A DNA stretch of 64,000 nt from Limisphaera sp049537155 (GTDB lineage: Bacteria; Verrucomicrobiota; Verrucomicrobiia; Limisphaerales; Limisphaeraceae): assembly GCF_049537155.1 (NCBI RefSeq), contig NZ_JBMVQZ010000017.1:9828-73827 (forward strand), in the 5' to 3' direction. A program made the translations under genes and the position numbers. Position 1 is the first letter of the stretch; the number at the start of each line of letters is the position of its first letter. This document shows positions 1-9,231 of the stretch, piece after piece. The notes under the pieces were generated by a model. The model was not told where the DNA came from, searched no databases, and saw only the letters and a list, made by a program, of their open reading frames with translations.

Positions 1-908
1 ACGGTGAAGGGCAGGTTGTGGCGGAGGGCGATTTCGTAGTCGGCCGGGTCGTGGGCCGGGGTGACCTTGACGCAGCCGGTGCCGAACTCGGGGTCCACGG
101 CTTCGTCGGCGACGATGGGGATGGACTTGTTGCGCAGGGGCAGGAGGACGCGCCGGCCCACCAGGGCGCGGTAGCGTTCGTCGTGCGGGTGCACGGCGAC
201 GGCCTCGTCGCCGAGCATGGTTTCGGGCCGCGTGGTGGCCACGACGAGGTGGCGGTCTGGCAGAGGTTGGTCCCGGTCATCGAGGAGGGGGTACCGGATG
301 TGCCAGAGGTGGCTTTTTTCCTCGACCCATTCGACCTCCTCGTCGGAGAGGGCGGTGCGTGCGGCGGGGTCCCAGTTGACCATGCGCAGGCCGCGGTAGA
401 TGAGGCCGTCGCGGAAGAGGGCGACAAACACCTTCTGGACGCAGCGGGAGTAGTCCGGGTCCATGGTGAAGCGGAGCCGGGACCAATCGCAGGAGCAACC
501 GAGGCGTTTGAGTTGTTGGATGATGATGTTGCCGTGTTTTTCCTTCCAGGCCCAGACGTGTTCGAGGAATTTTTCGCGCCCGAGCTCCTCGCGGTGTTTC
601 ATGATTCCCTGTTTCCGGAGGGTTTTTTCCACGACGGCCTGGGTGGCGATGCCGGCGTGGTCGGTGCCGGGCAGCCAGAGGACCTCGCACCCTTCCATGC
701 GTGCCTTGCGGGCCAGGATGTCCTGGATGGTGTTGTTGAGCACGTGGCCCATGTGCAGCACGCCGGTGACATTGGGCGGCGGGATGACGATGGAATAGGC
801 GGGTTTGGGGGAGGCCGGGTCGGCCGTAAAAAACCCGCTTTGTTCCCAGGTGGCGTACCATTTGGGTTCCACCGCCCGTGGGTCGTAGGCTTTCGGAATG
901 TCACTCAT
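1..908 (-). CDS. valS: Valyl-tRNA synthetase, N-terminal part (runs off the left edge)
   Basis: This is a cytoplasmic class I aminoacyl-tRNA synthetase that charges tRNA-Val. Only about the first 302 residues are in the window; the C-terminal two thirds lie beyond base 1. From the ATG at 908 the protein opens MSDIPKAYDPRAVEPKWY, as ValS normally does. The class I 'HIGH' motif follows as HMGH near residues 52-55 (after PPPNVTGVL), then a WLPGTDHAGIATQ block. The CP1 editing domain begins near residue 225 with ATTRPETMLGD. The reading frame is uninterrupted. No strong Shine-Dalgarno sequence precedes the ATG, but the start matches the family. The gene upstream on the same strand (DUF2723 protein) ends about 160 bases away. 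Confidence 0.95.
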   Translation of the reverse strand, partial: MSDIPKAYDPRAVEPKWYATWEQSGFFTADPASPKPAYSIVIPPPNVTGVLHMGHVLNNTIQDILARKARMEGCEVLWLPGTDHAGIATQAVVEKTLRKQGIMKHREELGREKFLEHVWAWKEKHGNIIIQQLKRLGCSCDWSRLRFTMDPDYSRCVQKVFVALFRDGLIYRGLRMVNWDPAARTALSDEEVEWVEEKSHLWHIRYPLLDDRDQPLPDRHLVVATTRPETMLGDEAVAVHPHDERYRALVGRRVLLPLRNKSIPIVADEAVDPEFGTGCVKVTPAHDPADYEIALRHNLPFT

Positions 909-1071
909 GGCCTGTGCACTTTAGCGAAGAGTGGAATGCTGCGGCAATCCCGGGTCGGGCAGGCCCGGACCGATGGGGTGTGGCCGGTGTCTACCGGGCG
1001 TGGCGGTGGGCTTGGGGAATCCGGCCGGCTGATCAGGGGACCGGCTGCTGGTGGGGGACTTTGAGAGGGTC

Positions 1072-4000
1072 TCAGGGCGGTGTGGCCTCCAGGAGCTTTT
1101 GGAAGGCGGGGTTCTGGTTGAGCGGCCTGAACCGGGGATCTTGTCGGGCCAGTGCGCGCAGGTTGGAAGCGCCGGGGTTGGTTCGCAGGCGGGCGTCGCT
1201 GAGTTCGAAGGCGCGGCGGAGTGCGGGGATGGCCTCGGCGGTTTTCTGGAGGATGGCTTTCATGGCGGCCAGGTCGTACCAGGCCTCGGGATGGGCGGGG
1301 TTGATTTGGACGAGCCGTTCGAGGGCGGTTTCGAGTCGGGGGTACTCACCGAGGGAGACATAGGCCTGGGCGACAGCGAGGATGGCGCCGGCCGGGGCCT
1401 GGGGATTGCGGACGATGTTGTCGAAGATTTCGAAGGCCCGATTGCTCTGTCCGAGGGAGAGGTAGGTGGCGGCCAGGTCGAGAGCGTTTTGGTAGTCGGC
1501 CGGGTTGGTGGCGAGCGTACGCTCCATGGCGGCGAGGTTGGGCACACCGGGGAGTTGGGCGGTGTGCCCGGCATCCCGGACTGTGCGGAGCCGTCGGGCC
1601 AGGTCGGTTACCTGCTCGTTGTAGGGGTCGAGTTTCCGGCAGGTCTCGGCGATGAGGTAGGCGTCCTCGTAGCGTTGGAGGGAGATGAGGAGCTGGCAGT
1701 AGCGGAAGACGGCTTCCGGGCTGTAGGGGCAGAAGGCGAACGCCTGCCGAAAGGCGAAATCGGCCTCACGAACCATGCGATCGCGGACGGCGGTCCAGTG
1801 TGCGATCTGGGCCTGTTGTGCGGCGCGATCGGGCAGCGGGTTGGCCTGGAGCTGGGCCAGTTTGGCGTTGGCCTCGGCGACCCGCCAGGCGTAGACGCCG
1901 GCGATGGAGCTGCGCAGTTTGGAGAAGGATTTCTGGGCCTGATCGTCGCGGGCGAATTTGGGATCGCCCTTGAACCCGGCGAAGTTGCGGCGCAGGTAGA
2001 CCCTTTCGGCCCATTCGACGATTTCTTTGACGGGTGTGTCGTAGGTGATCCAGTTGCCGATCAGCCGTTCTGAGTAGTGCGACCAGAAATGGTGATCGCG
2101 TGCGAGGATTTCCTCGCTCAGCTCGGGCAGCGGCTCGCGGTTGACCTTCATGATGATGCCGAAGGGCACGAGATGCGGGTACATCCAGTCGAGGGGGAAG
2201 CTTTCCTCCACATAGAACTCGTGGTCCGGGTTTTTATCGAACATGACCTTGGCGATGAGCCCGTTGATGGCCATGACCGAGACCTGGCCGGAGACCTGGA
2301 CCTTTTGATCGGGCCCGCTTCCGACGAGGGAGACGTTCTCTCCGGGTTTGAGTTGGTTGAGCCGGAGGCGGCGCGCGGCATCCTCGATGTACTGGTTGAA
2401 ACAGCGTTGGGAATCATCGGGCGTGGCGATGTAGATCTCGAGATCGGGATAGAGACCGCCCTTGCTGCGGGCCAGCAGACCCGGGTAGGCCTCCTCGAGG
2501 AGGAGCCGGTTCAGACGGATGCGGGTGTGCAGGCGGGGGTTTTGTTGGATGAATTTGCGCACGTGGTCGGAGAGCTGGACATGGGCAAAGCGCTGTGGGG
2601 TATAGAGGGGCTCCAGGCTTTCGAGGGCGGCGATTCGCTGGCGCAGGGATTCGAGCCGGCGTTTCTGGTGTTCGGAGTGTGTCAGGCCCAGCAGGCGATC
2701 TTCCAGAGCGGCTTTTTGGGCGCGGAGCTTTCCGAGTTCGCGCATGGCGTTGTAATCGCGTTCGATGATGGCATTGAGATCCCGTGCCAGGGCTTTGAGA
2801 TCCGGGTTTTGGGCCAGGCTCCGGCGGGTCCGTTCGCTCAGGTTCGTGTAGAGAAAGGCCGAGACCGGATCGGCCTGGGCGCGAAGTTTTTCCACGAAAC
2901 CGGGCAGGAAGTCTTCAGTTTTGAAGTAGGAGGTCCCGGTGCGCCGACGTTTTTCGATGGCGTCGCCCAGGGCGGTGAGGGGCCGGTCCAGAAGCATGCA
3001 GGCCAGTCGGGCCAGCAGATTGGTCCGGTAGTTCAGGCGGGACTCTTCCTCGGTGCGGAACAGTTCTTGAAAGAATGGTGTGTCGTACTTGACCTGTTCG
3101 CTTTTGTTGTAGTGAGCGCGGATGTACATGAGGTAGGTGCCGTCCGCCAGGGCGTTCTGGGTGATGATGTAGACATCGCGGCGGTCGAAGTCGGGGTCGC
3201 GCGGTTTGCATCGCGGGGGGATGAAACTTTCGCAAAAGATGGTGTAGGTGGGGCAGAAACGGCCGGGGTCGGTCCCTCCGTAGAGGACGGCGTTTCGCGC
3301 CATTTCCGGGTAGACGAATTTGCTTTTTTCGGGGTCCTTGAGGTACTGGGCGCGCAGTTGACGGTCGTAGGTGAGTTTGCCGTCCGGTCCGACGAAGGGC
3401 GGGCAGAACATGTCGTGACCGAACCAGTAACCGAAGAGGTGGCCGCGCTGCTCGTTTTCGAACCAGTTGTTCATGAACGAATAGGCGGGCATGAGGGCGA
3501 ACATGGCCAGGGTGATGGCCAGGGGGGCGCGTTGCCGGTACCAGGCGCAAGCGCCGATGAAGGCCACGGTCATGCCCACCAGCATGAGGCCGGCGTAGAT
3601 GGGCAGGCCGTATTGATCCGGTTCAAAGGCCCGGGCGATGCCGGTGAAGAAGAGCCGGATGGGTCCCGTGCCCGGTTCGCCTCCGAACAGTTCCTCGATG
3701 CGGAAGCTCAGGGACATGACGGCCAGGGCGAAGGCGATGGCACCGCCCCAGAGACCGCGGGTGCGGAAGGCGGCGAAGTGGGTGGCCATGTAGGCGGCGA
3801 TGAGGGTCAGGCCGTATCCGACCAGCAGGGCCACGCAGACGTGCGAGGCGGTGAAGAAGACGCGGATGAGCTCGCGGGCGGCGCGATCGGGCGGAGGGTT
3901 GAGGAGGATCATCAGGAGGACACCCAGGCAGAGGTAGATGGCGGTGACGCCGATGATCCAGGCGCGTTCGCGCTGTTGCATGCGCCGCAGGAAGAGGAAG

Positions 4001-5193
4001 GGGACGATGGCGATGAACATGAAGACCCAGCTGAACTCGTCGGCCACGCCCTCGATCAGCATCCCCAGTTGCATGAGGAAGCGCAGCGGGTCGGTGAGGA
4101 AGTTGGTGGGGTTGGCCTTTTCGTACTGTCCGCGTGTCAGGGCGTGCCAGAAGCCTTCCTCGGTGCGGGGGTAACCCCACTGCATGGGCGGGTTGGCCAT
4201 GCCGGCGATGGGCATGTAGAGGTAGAACGAAACGCCCAGGAAGAAGAGCAGTCCGCAGATCAGCACCGGCCTCCAATAGGTCCCCAGTTTGGAGGTCTTG
4301 GCGTAGAGCCAGCCCAGTGTGGCCAGCGAGCCCAGTCCGACCATGTTGAAGATGACGAACATCATGTTGAGCTGGCCGGGCGGGCTTTGGAAGGTGGGGA
4401 GCTTGCCCATGGCGTAGGCCAGCAGGCCGAGGAGGTAGACGATGCTGTTGGCCAGGACGAAGTCGCGTCCCAGGGCCGGTCGGGCGGCGATGATGGCGAC
4501 TTCGATGCCCATGGCGGCCACCAGGAGGGACTGGTGGTTGGTGAAGCAGATCCCGAACATGAAGAAGGCCCAGTAGAGGTACCGCCATTGCTCGGGGGCG
4601 TAAATCCACCGCAGGAGGAAGAGCATGACCAGCACCAGCGAGAGCACACTGAGGGAGTAGACCTCCACGATGACGGACTGGCTCCACATGAAGCCGTTGA
4701 ACCCGAGGAGGCCGCCGGCGACGAAGCCCGAGACCATGCAGATGGCGCTTTCCCATCGGCCGGTCATGGCCCGAAGCTCTTCCAGGCCTTCCATGAGCAT
4801 GCTGCTGCCGCGGGAGACCAGCAGCCCCAGGAATCCGCAAGCCAGGGCTCCGGCAAAGGCGCTGGCCAGGGCCACACGCCAGGCAATGTTGGACCAGGGC
4901 AGGTGGGTCCAGAGCCAGGTGTAGAGCGTCCAGACGGGATAGCCGGGCGGGTGGGGGATGCCGGCGTAGTAACTGGCCACGGCCAGTTCGCCGCAGTCCT
5001 CCAAGGTCAGGTCGGGCGCCAGGGTCCAGAGGTAAGCGATGAAGACCGTGAGAGCGGTGAGGGCGAAGGTGAGCCAGTCCACCCGACGGAACAGCGGCGG
5101 CATGGCCGGCCGGGTCGCGGCGGGTGCCGCGGCCGGGGCGGGCGACGGCTGGCTCGTGCCGGTTTTGCTGCCGGTTGGCTTGTTGGTACCCAT
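1072..5193 (-). CDS. DUF2723 family multi-pass membrane protein with C-terminal TPR repeats
   Basis: About 1373 residues. The N-terminal ~570 residues hold many hydrophobic segments, starting with RVDWLTFALTALTVFIAYLW and then TLEDCGELAVASYYAGIPHPPGYP. That acidic-then-HPPGYP pattern is the hallmark of the DUF2723 / protein O-mannosyltransferase-like family. A long soluble middle region follows, and residues ~1150-1360 read as tetratricopeptide repeats. Family knowledge suggests an inner-membrane GT-C-type glycosyltransferase using a lipid-linked sugar, but no substrate can be read from the sequence. The start is uncertain: I chose the ATG at 5193 (MGTNKPTG), because the open frame extends to 5271 without recognisable sequence; an ATG at 5235 is also possible. 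It lies on the same strand as valS, with no visible promoter between them. Confidence 0.85.
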   Translation of the reverse strand: MGTNKPTGSKTGTSQPSPAPAAAPAATRPAMPPLFRRVDWLTFALTALTVFIAYLWTLAPDLTLEDCGELAVASYYAGIPHPPGYPVWTLYTWLWTHLPWSNIAWRVALASAFAGALACGFLGLLVSRGSSMLMEGLEELRAMTGRWESAICMVSGFVAGGLLGFNGFMWSQSVIVEVYSLSVLSLVLVMLFLLRWIYAPEQWRYLYWAFFMFGICFTNHQSLLVAAMGIEVAIIAARPALGRDFVLANSIVYLLGLLAYAMGKLPTFQSPPGQLNMMFVIFNMVGLGSLATLGWLYAKTSKLGTYWRPVLICGLLFFLGVSFYLYMPIAGMANPPMQWGYPRTEEGFWHALTRGQYEKANPTNFLTDPLRFLMQLGMLIEGVADEFSWVFMFIAIVPFLFLRRMQQRERAWIIGVTAIYLCLGVLLMILLNPPPDRAARELIRVFFTASHVCVALLVGYGLTLIAAYMATHFAAFRTRGLWGGAIAFALAVMSLSFRIEELFGGEPGTGPIRLFFTGIARAFEPDQYGLPIYAGLMLVGMTVAFIGACAWYRQRAPLAITLAMFALMPAYSFMNNWFENEQRGHLFGYWFGHDMFCPPFVGPDGKLTYDRQLRAQYLKDPEKSKFVYPEMARNAVLYGGTDPGRFCPTYTIFCESFIPPRCKPRDPDFDRRDVYIITQNALADGTYLMYIRAHYNKSEQVKYDTPFFQELFRTEEESRLNYRTNLLARLACMLLDRPLTALGDAIEKRRRTGTSYFKTEDFLPGFVEKLRAQADPVSAFLYTNLSERTRRSLAQNPDLKALARDLNAIIERDYNAMRELGKLRAQKAALEDRLLGLTHSEHQKRRLESLRQRIAALESLEPLYTPQRFAHVQLSDHVRKFIQQNPRLHTRIRLNRLLLEEAYPGLLARSKGGLYPDLEIYIATPDDSQRCFNQYIEDAARRLRLNQLKPGENVSLVGSGPDQKVQVSGQVSVMAINGLIAKVMFDKNPDHEFYVEESFPLDWMYPHLVPFGIIMKVNREPLPELSEEILARDHHFWSHYSERLIGNWITYDTPVKEIVEWAERVYLRRNFAGFKGDPKFARDDQAQKSFSKLRSSIAGVYAWRVAEANAKLAQLQANPLPDRAAQQAQIAHWTAVRDRMVREADFAFRQAFAFCPYSPEAVFRYCQLLISLQRYEDAYLIAETCRKLDPYNEQVTDLARRLRTVRDAGHTAQLPGVPNLAAMERTLATNPADYQNALDLAATYLSLGQSNRAFEIFDNIVRNPQAPAGAILAVAQAYVSLGEYPRLETALERLVQINPAHPEAWYDLAAMKAILQKTAEAIPALRRAFELSDARLRTNPGASNLRALARQDPRFRPLNQNPAFQKLLEATPP

Positions 5194-5612
5194 GCGGTTC
5201 AGCGATTCTTGGCGCGGTGTTTTCGAACGGTGCATCACTAGACCGAAGCGGCAGTCTGTTTGTCCATTCAAAAGTGGGCGACAGCGAGAGGAGGCTTTCC
5301 TGCCGCCGGTGCGGGCCGGTGTGGGCGCGGCGGGTCGAGACCACCGGCGTCCGGCATGCCGGAGCTTCAGCCGGGAACGGTCGGTGGCCCTGCTTCTGCC
5401 GGCCGGTCCACGGATCGAACGGCGGTGCCGTCCTCGTGCTGCTGCAAGGTTACGACCGGGGAGATCCGGTTTGCGCTCAATTCGGGGGGGCTGATGCGGG
5501 GGGCGGGTCGGGCCGGTTGCATTCCCTTGGCGGCGTTGGTGCGGGTGCTGCTTGAGATTCTGGGTGAGCCGGGTAGTGTGGGGGCGCCCCGGGCGGGGAT
5601 GAGAAGTCGGGG
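5194..5612. other. Intergenic region between the divergent DUF2723 gene and coaX
   Basis: About 420 bases separating two divergently transcribed genes, so promoters for both should lie here. I see no convincing -35/-10 pair, RNA gene or conserved small protein. The birA-type gene that often precedes coaX is absent. If the DUF2723 protein starts further upstream, part of this stretch is coding. Confidence 0.5.
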
Positions 5613-6374
5613 ATGGTGTTGTTGATCGACATTGGGAACACGCACACGCACATCGGCCTGGCGGGCGGGGATCGCGTGGTGCGGCAGACGGAGGTGCGGA
5701 CGCGGGACTGGTGGACCGGCCGGGCCGGGCGTGAACTGGGACGCTGGGTCGGGCGGCGCCGGATTGACGGTGCGGTGTTGGCCAGCGTGGTGCCGCGGGT
5801 GACGCCGCGGGTGCGGGCGGTCGTGCGGCGGTGCTGGGGGTTGCGGCCGCTGGAATTGAACGCGGCGACGCTGCGCGGGCTGGAGCTGGATTATCCGCGT
5901 CCGGAGACGATCGGGGCTGATCGGCTGGCGAATGCGGTGGCGGCCCGCCACAGGTTTGGGGCGCCGGTGGTTGTGGTGGATTTCGGGACGGCGGTGACGT
6001 TCGATGTGGTGGACGGGCGGGGATGTTACGTGGGGGGCGTGATTGCGCCGGGCCTGGCTGCCATGACGGAGTATTTGCACGAACGGACGGCGCTGTTGCC
6101 GCGGATTCGGTTGCGCCGGTGCACGCGTGTGGTGGGGCGGAGTACGGAGGAGGCCATGCTGGCGGGTGCGTATTACGGGTATCCGGGTTTGGTGGAGGCG
6201 ATCCTGGAACGGATCCGGAAGGAGTTGAGGGTTCGGCGGCTGCCGGTGGTGGTCACCGGCGGTTATGCGGAGCTGATGGCCGGACGCATCCGTCGGATTC
6301 GGGCGCTGTGTCCGGATCTGACCCTGGAAGGGTTGCGCCTGACCTGGGTGGCGCATCACGGGACGGCCGGGTAG
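5613..6374 (+). CDS. coaX: Type III pantothenate kinase
   Basis: CoaX phosphorylates pantothenate, the first step of coenzyme A synthesis, in the cytoplasm. The 253-residue length is normal. The protein opens MVLLIDIGNTHTHIGL with the DxGNT phosphate-binding motif of the ASKHA fold. IGADRLANA near residue 100 and VVVDFGTAVTFDVV near residues 112-125 are the other conserved CoaX blocks. GGVIAPGL near residue 143 and VVVTGGYAE near residue 212 complete the fold. The ATG at 5613 places DIGNT at residues 6-10, as in the family. It converges with pilB. panD, an upstream step of the same pathway, lies about 7 kb away and is not in the same operon. Confidence 0.95.
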   Translation: MVLLIDIGNTHTHIGLAGGDRVVRQTEVRTRDWWTGRAGRELGRWVGRRRIDGAVLASVVPRVTPRVRAVVRRCWGLRPLELNAATLRGLELDYPRPETIGADRLANAVAARHRFGAPVVVVDFGTAVTFDVVDGRGCYVGGVIAPGLAAMTEYLHERTALLPRIRLRRCTRVVGRSTEEAMLAGAYYGYPGLVEAILERIRKELRVRRLPVVVTGGYAELMAGRIRRIRALCPDLTLEGLRLTWVAHHGTAG

Positions 6375-6406
6375 GGCCGATCCCCGGTTGTTCGGAGCGG
6401 GTGCGG

Positions 6407-8143
6407 TCAGTGTGACATGGTGAGCACCAGGACCTGTTCGAGAGTCGAAAGGCCCTCGCGAGCGCGGTCCAGGGCGACCATACGGAGCGTTTTCATGCCC
6501 TGGCGGATGGCGACCTGTGTGATTTCGTGCGAATTGGCGCGGGCGATGATGAGCCTGCGGATTTCGTCGGTGACGGTCATGGCCTCGATGATGGCCATGC
6601 GACCGGCGTAACCGGAATTGCGGCAGCGTTCGCAGCCGCGGCCACGGTAGAGGGTGACGCCCTCGAAGAGGGCGGGATCGATCTGGAGGTCTTGGAACAT
6701 TTTGGCCGGGTAGGAGACGGGCTCCTTGCAGTGTGAACAGATTTTGCGCATGAGCCGCTGGGCACAGGAGAGGATGACGGAGGAGGAGATGAGGAAGGGG
6801 GCGATGCCCATTTCATCGAGGCGGGTGATGGCGCCGGCGGCGTCGTTGCAGTGCATGGTGGAGAGGACCTGATGCCCGGTGAGGGCGGCCTCGATGGCGA
6901 TCTCGGCGGTTTCGGTATCGCGGATTTCGCCGATCATGATGATGTCGGGGTCCTGGCGGAGGATGGAGCGGAGGGCGTTGGCGAAGGTGAGTCCGATTTC
7001 CTTTCGGACGGGGACCTGGTTGATGCCGGGGATTTGGAATTCGACGGGGTCCTCGACGGTGATGATGTTGTACATGGGGTTGTTGAGTTCGTTGAGGGCG
7101 GAGTAGAGGGTGGTGGTTTTGCCGGAGCCGGTGGGGCCGGTGACCAGCAGGAGGCCGTGGGGGGCGTCCACGGCGGCCTTGACCCGCTGGTAGGTATCGG
7201 GATCGAGTCCCAATTGGTCGAGGCTGCCGGAGAGGTTCGACTTGTCGAGCACGCGGAGGACGATTTTTTCGCCGTGGACGGTGGGCAGGATGGAGACGCG
7301 CAGGTCGTAGTCGCGGCCGCCGACGCGGACGCGCATGCGGCCGTCCTGGGGGAGGCGCCGCTCGGCGATGTCCAGGTTGGACATGATTTTGAAGCGGGAG
7401 ACCAGCGGCAGGTACATGCTCTTGGGCGGCGGGGTGACGTCGTGCAGCACGCCGTCGATGCGGTAGCGCAGGCGGACGGTTTTTTCGAACGGTTCGAGGT
7501 GGATGTCGCTGGCGCGTTCCTTGATTCCCTGCACGAGGATGAGGTTGGCCAGTTTGATGACCGGGGCTTCCTCGCTGGAGGCGGCCAGTTGGTCGAGGTT
7601 GACCTCTTCGACGGCGTCGCGGGCGACCTCGACTTCGTCGGCTTCGGCCTCGGCCTCGGCCTTTTGGGTGTCCTGGATGAACTGCTCGATGCTGCCGCTT
7701 TTGGCGGCGTCCAGGCTGCTGAGTTTGTCCAGGATGGCGCGTTCGGGGGCGATCAGGGGTTGGACATCGAGTCTGGTGGTGCGTTTGATGTCGTCCAGTG
7801 CCAGGACGTTGAGCGGGTCGGCCATCGCCACGAAGAGTTTGTCCTCGAGTCGGGCGATGGGGATGACCTTGTGATTTTGGGCCAGGTCGCGCGGGAGGAG
7901 TTCGGCCACCTCGAGTGGGATGGTGAGTCGGGCGAGGTTGACGGGCGGGACGTTGAGGACGCGGCCCATCGAAACGATGAGGTCCGTTTCGCCGACGCAG
8001 CCCTTGTCCTGGATGAGCTTGACGAGCCGCGTGCCCTCCTTGCGCTGGATTTCCATCAATTCGGCGACCTGCTCGGAGGTGAGCAGGCCGTCCTCGACCA
8101 GCGCGTCGGCGATGCGTTCTCCGAATGTCTTGATCGGCGGCAT
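6407..8143 (-). CDS. pilB: Type IV pilus / type II secretion assembly ATPase (PilB/GspE family)
   Basis: A 578-residue cytoplasmic hexameric ATPase that powers pilus (or pseudopilus) extension. An N-terminal GspE/MshEN domain (residues ~1-150) is followed by a short acidic linker. The ATPase core has Walker A GPTGSGKTT near residue 330, ITVEDPVE (Asp box), Walker B IIMIGEIRDTETAE and the His box TGHQVLSTMHCNDA. A four-cysteine zinc site, CSHC and CERC, lies near residues 465-505 as in PilB/GspE. The upstream gene ends 6 bases before this start and carries a second GspE-N-like domain, so the two are probably co-transcribed. The conserved domains cannot separate PilB from GspE; the other pilus genes are not in the window. 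Confidence 0.93.
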   Translation of the reverse strand: MPPIKTFGERIADALVEDGLLTSEQVAELMEIQRKEGTRLVKLIQDKGCVGETDLIVSMGRVLNVPPVNLARLTIPLEVAELLPRDLAQNHKVIPIARLEDKLFVAMADPLNVLALDDIKRTTRLDVQPLIAPERAILDKLSSLDAAKSGSIEQFIQDTQKAEAEAEADEVEVARDAVEEVNLDQLAASSEEAPVIKLANLILVQGIKERASDIHLEPFEKTVRLRYRIDGVLHDVTPPPKSMYLPLVSRFKIMSNLDIAERRLPQDGRMRVRVGGRDYDLRVSILPTVHGEKIVLRVLDKSNLSGSLDQLGLDPDTYQRVKAAVDAPHGLLLVTGPTGSGKTTTLYSALNELNNPMYNIITVEDPVEFQIPGINQVPVRKEIGLTFANALRSILRQDPDIIMIGEIRDTETAEIAIEAALTGHQVLSTMHCNDAAGAITRLDEMGIAPFLISSSVILSCAQRLMRKICSHCKEPVSYPAKMFQDLQIDPALFEGVTLYRGRGCERCRNSGYAGRMAIIEAMTVTDEIRRLIIARANSHEITQVAIRQGMKTLRMVALDRAREGLSTLEQVLVLTMSH

Positions 8144-8149
8144 GGCAGA

Positions 8150-9007
8150 TCAACGGAAGGCGGTGCGCAGGTATTTCAGCAGGTCGGCGGGGGTGGCCAG
8201 GTACCACTGGATGCGTTGGGGCCAGAGGGCGCTCAGCTCGCGCACGGCCTGCTGATTGAAGGGGTTGGCGGTGGCCGCCAGGAGGCAGCGGCCCAGGGTG
8301 TCGAACGGCAGGATGCACCAGCGCCGGCACAGGGCGGCGGGGAAACGCCGGGTGAGGTCGATGTCGACGTCGTAGCGGTCGAGGGGGAGGAAGGCCATGC
8401 GGGCGCGGTCCACCAGGAGTTTGAGGGAGCGCTCGACGGGCACCAGTCCCTTTTCGTGGAGGACGTGGATGAAGGGTGGCACGGGTTCGGGCGGGGTCTG
8501 GGCGAGGTCGGGCACGGGCCAGCAGGCGTCGAAGTCGGACGGCGCAATGACGCGGCCGTCCACGAAGATCTTGCGCATGGCGGAGCGGCCGTCTTCGACC
8601 GGGACGGTGTGGGTGACGGCCGGTGTGGGGGCGGCCGGGGGGGCGACGGCCTGGTCGGTGGCGAACGTGGTGTCGGTGGAAGTGCCGCCGGGTGCGGCCA
8701 GGCTGGCGGCGCGGGCCTCGATCTCGCGGAGGGCGGCGCGGACTTCTTCGTCCTCGGGGTGTCTCTGGAGGATGCTCTCGTACTCGAGGATGGCGGAGGA
8801 GAACTGGCCCAGTTGGACGTACGCCTCGGCGATGCGTTTGGAGGTTCGGACGACTTCTTCTTCCTGGCCGAGTTTGGCGTAGGCTTCCTTGAGGATTTCG
8901 AGCGATTGATAGTCGAGGGGCTGCGATTGAGCGATCACCTCGAACATCTCAATCGTCTGCATCAACTGGGCGATCTCGCCCTGGCTGAGTGTCGTCGCTG
9001 TGGCCAT
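8150..9007 (-). CDS. TPR-containing protein with a GspE/MshE-type N-terminal domain
   Basis: 285 residues, starting at the ATG at 9007 (MATATTLSQGEIAQLMQ). The open frame continues upstream to 9340, but that part is low-complexity and overlaps the LptF-type gene. Residues ~10-110 form TPR-like helices (YAKLGQEEEVVRTSKRIAEA, LGQFSSAILEYESIL). After a Pro/Ala linker and an FVDGRVI strand, the C-terminal ~130 residues resemble the GspE/MshEN domain, with a stretch ending LLAATANPFNQQAVRELS. That domain in the ATPases binds partner platform proteins or c-di-GMP. There is no ATPase core. With only 6 bases to pilB, I infer an accessory or regulator of the same motor; this is not shown directly. Confidence 0.75.
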   Translation of the reverse strand: MATATTLSQGEIAQLMQTIEMFEVIAQSQPLDYQSLEILKEAYAKLGQEEEVVRTSKRIAEAYVQLGQFSSAILEYESILQRHPEDEEVRAALREIEARAASLAAPGGTSTDTTFATDQAVAPPAAPTPAVTHTVPVEDGRSAMRKIFVDGRVIAPSDFDACWPVPDLAQTPPEPVPPFIHVLHEKGLVPVERSLKLLVDRARMAFLPLDRYDVDIDLTRRFPAALCRRWCILPFDTLGRCLLAATANPFNQQAVRELSALWPQRIQWYLATPADLLKYLRTAFR

Positions 9008-9231
9008 GACCGCACTGTCTTGCCGGAGGGACGCCGGGAACGCGCGGGCACCCCGCGCCGTGCATACGGGGACCGGGCCGAAGTCACGTGCGGACTGTGT
9101 TTCGGCCTGGGTCGCTGTTTCCGGCGTCGGGGCGCGTGTCGCGGTTCCGGACGACCGCGCCAAATCCGTTCTCGTGTGGGTTATCGGCAGGTCGGGGCGG
9201 GTACTATAGCCGGTTTTTTGGGGGCCGGGGG

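Noticed and set aside
2077..5241. A 1054-residue plus-strand frame opposite the DUF2723 gene
   Set aside because: Composition (Gly, Glu, His, Gln) and lack of domains show it is an antisense shadow.
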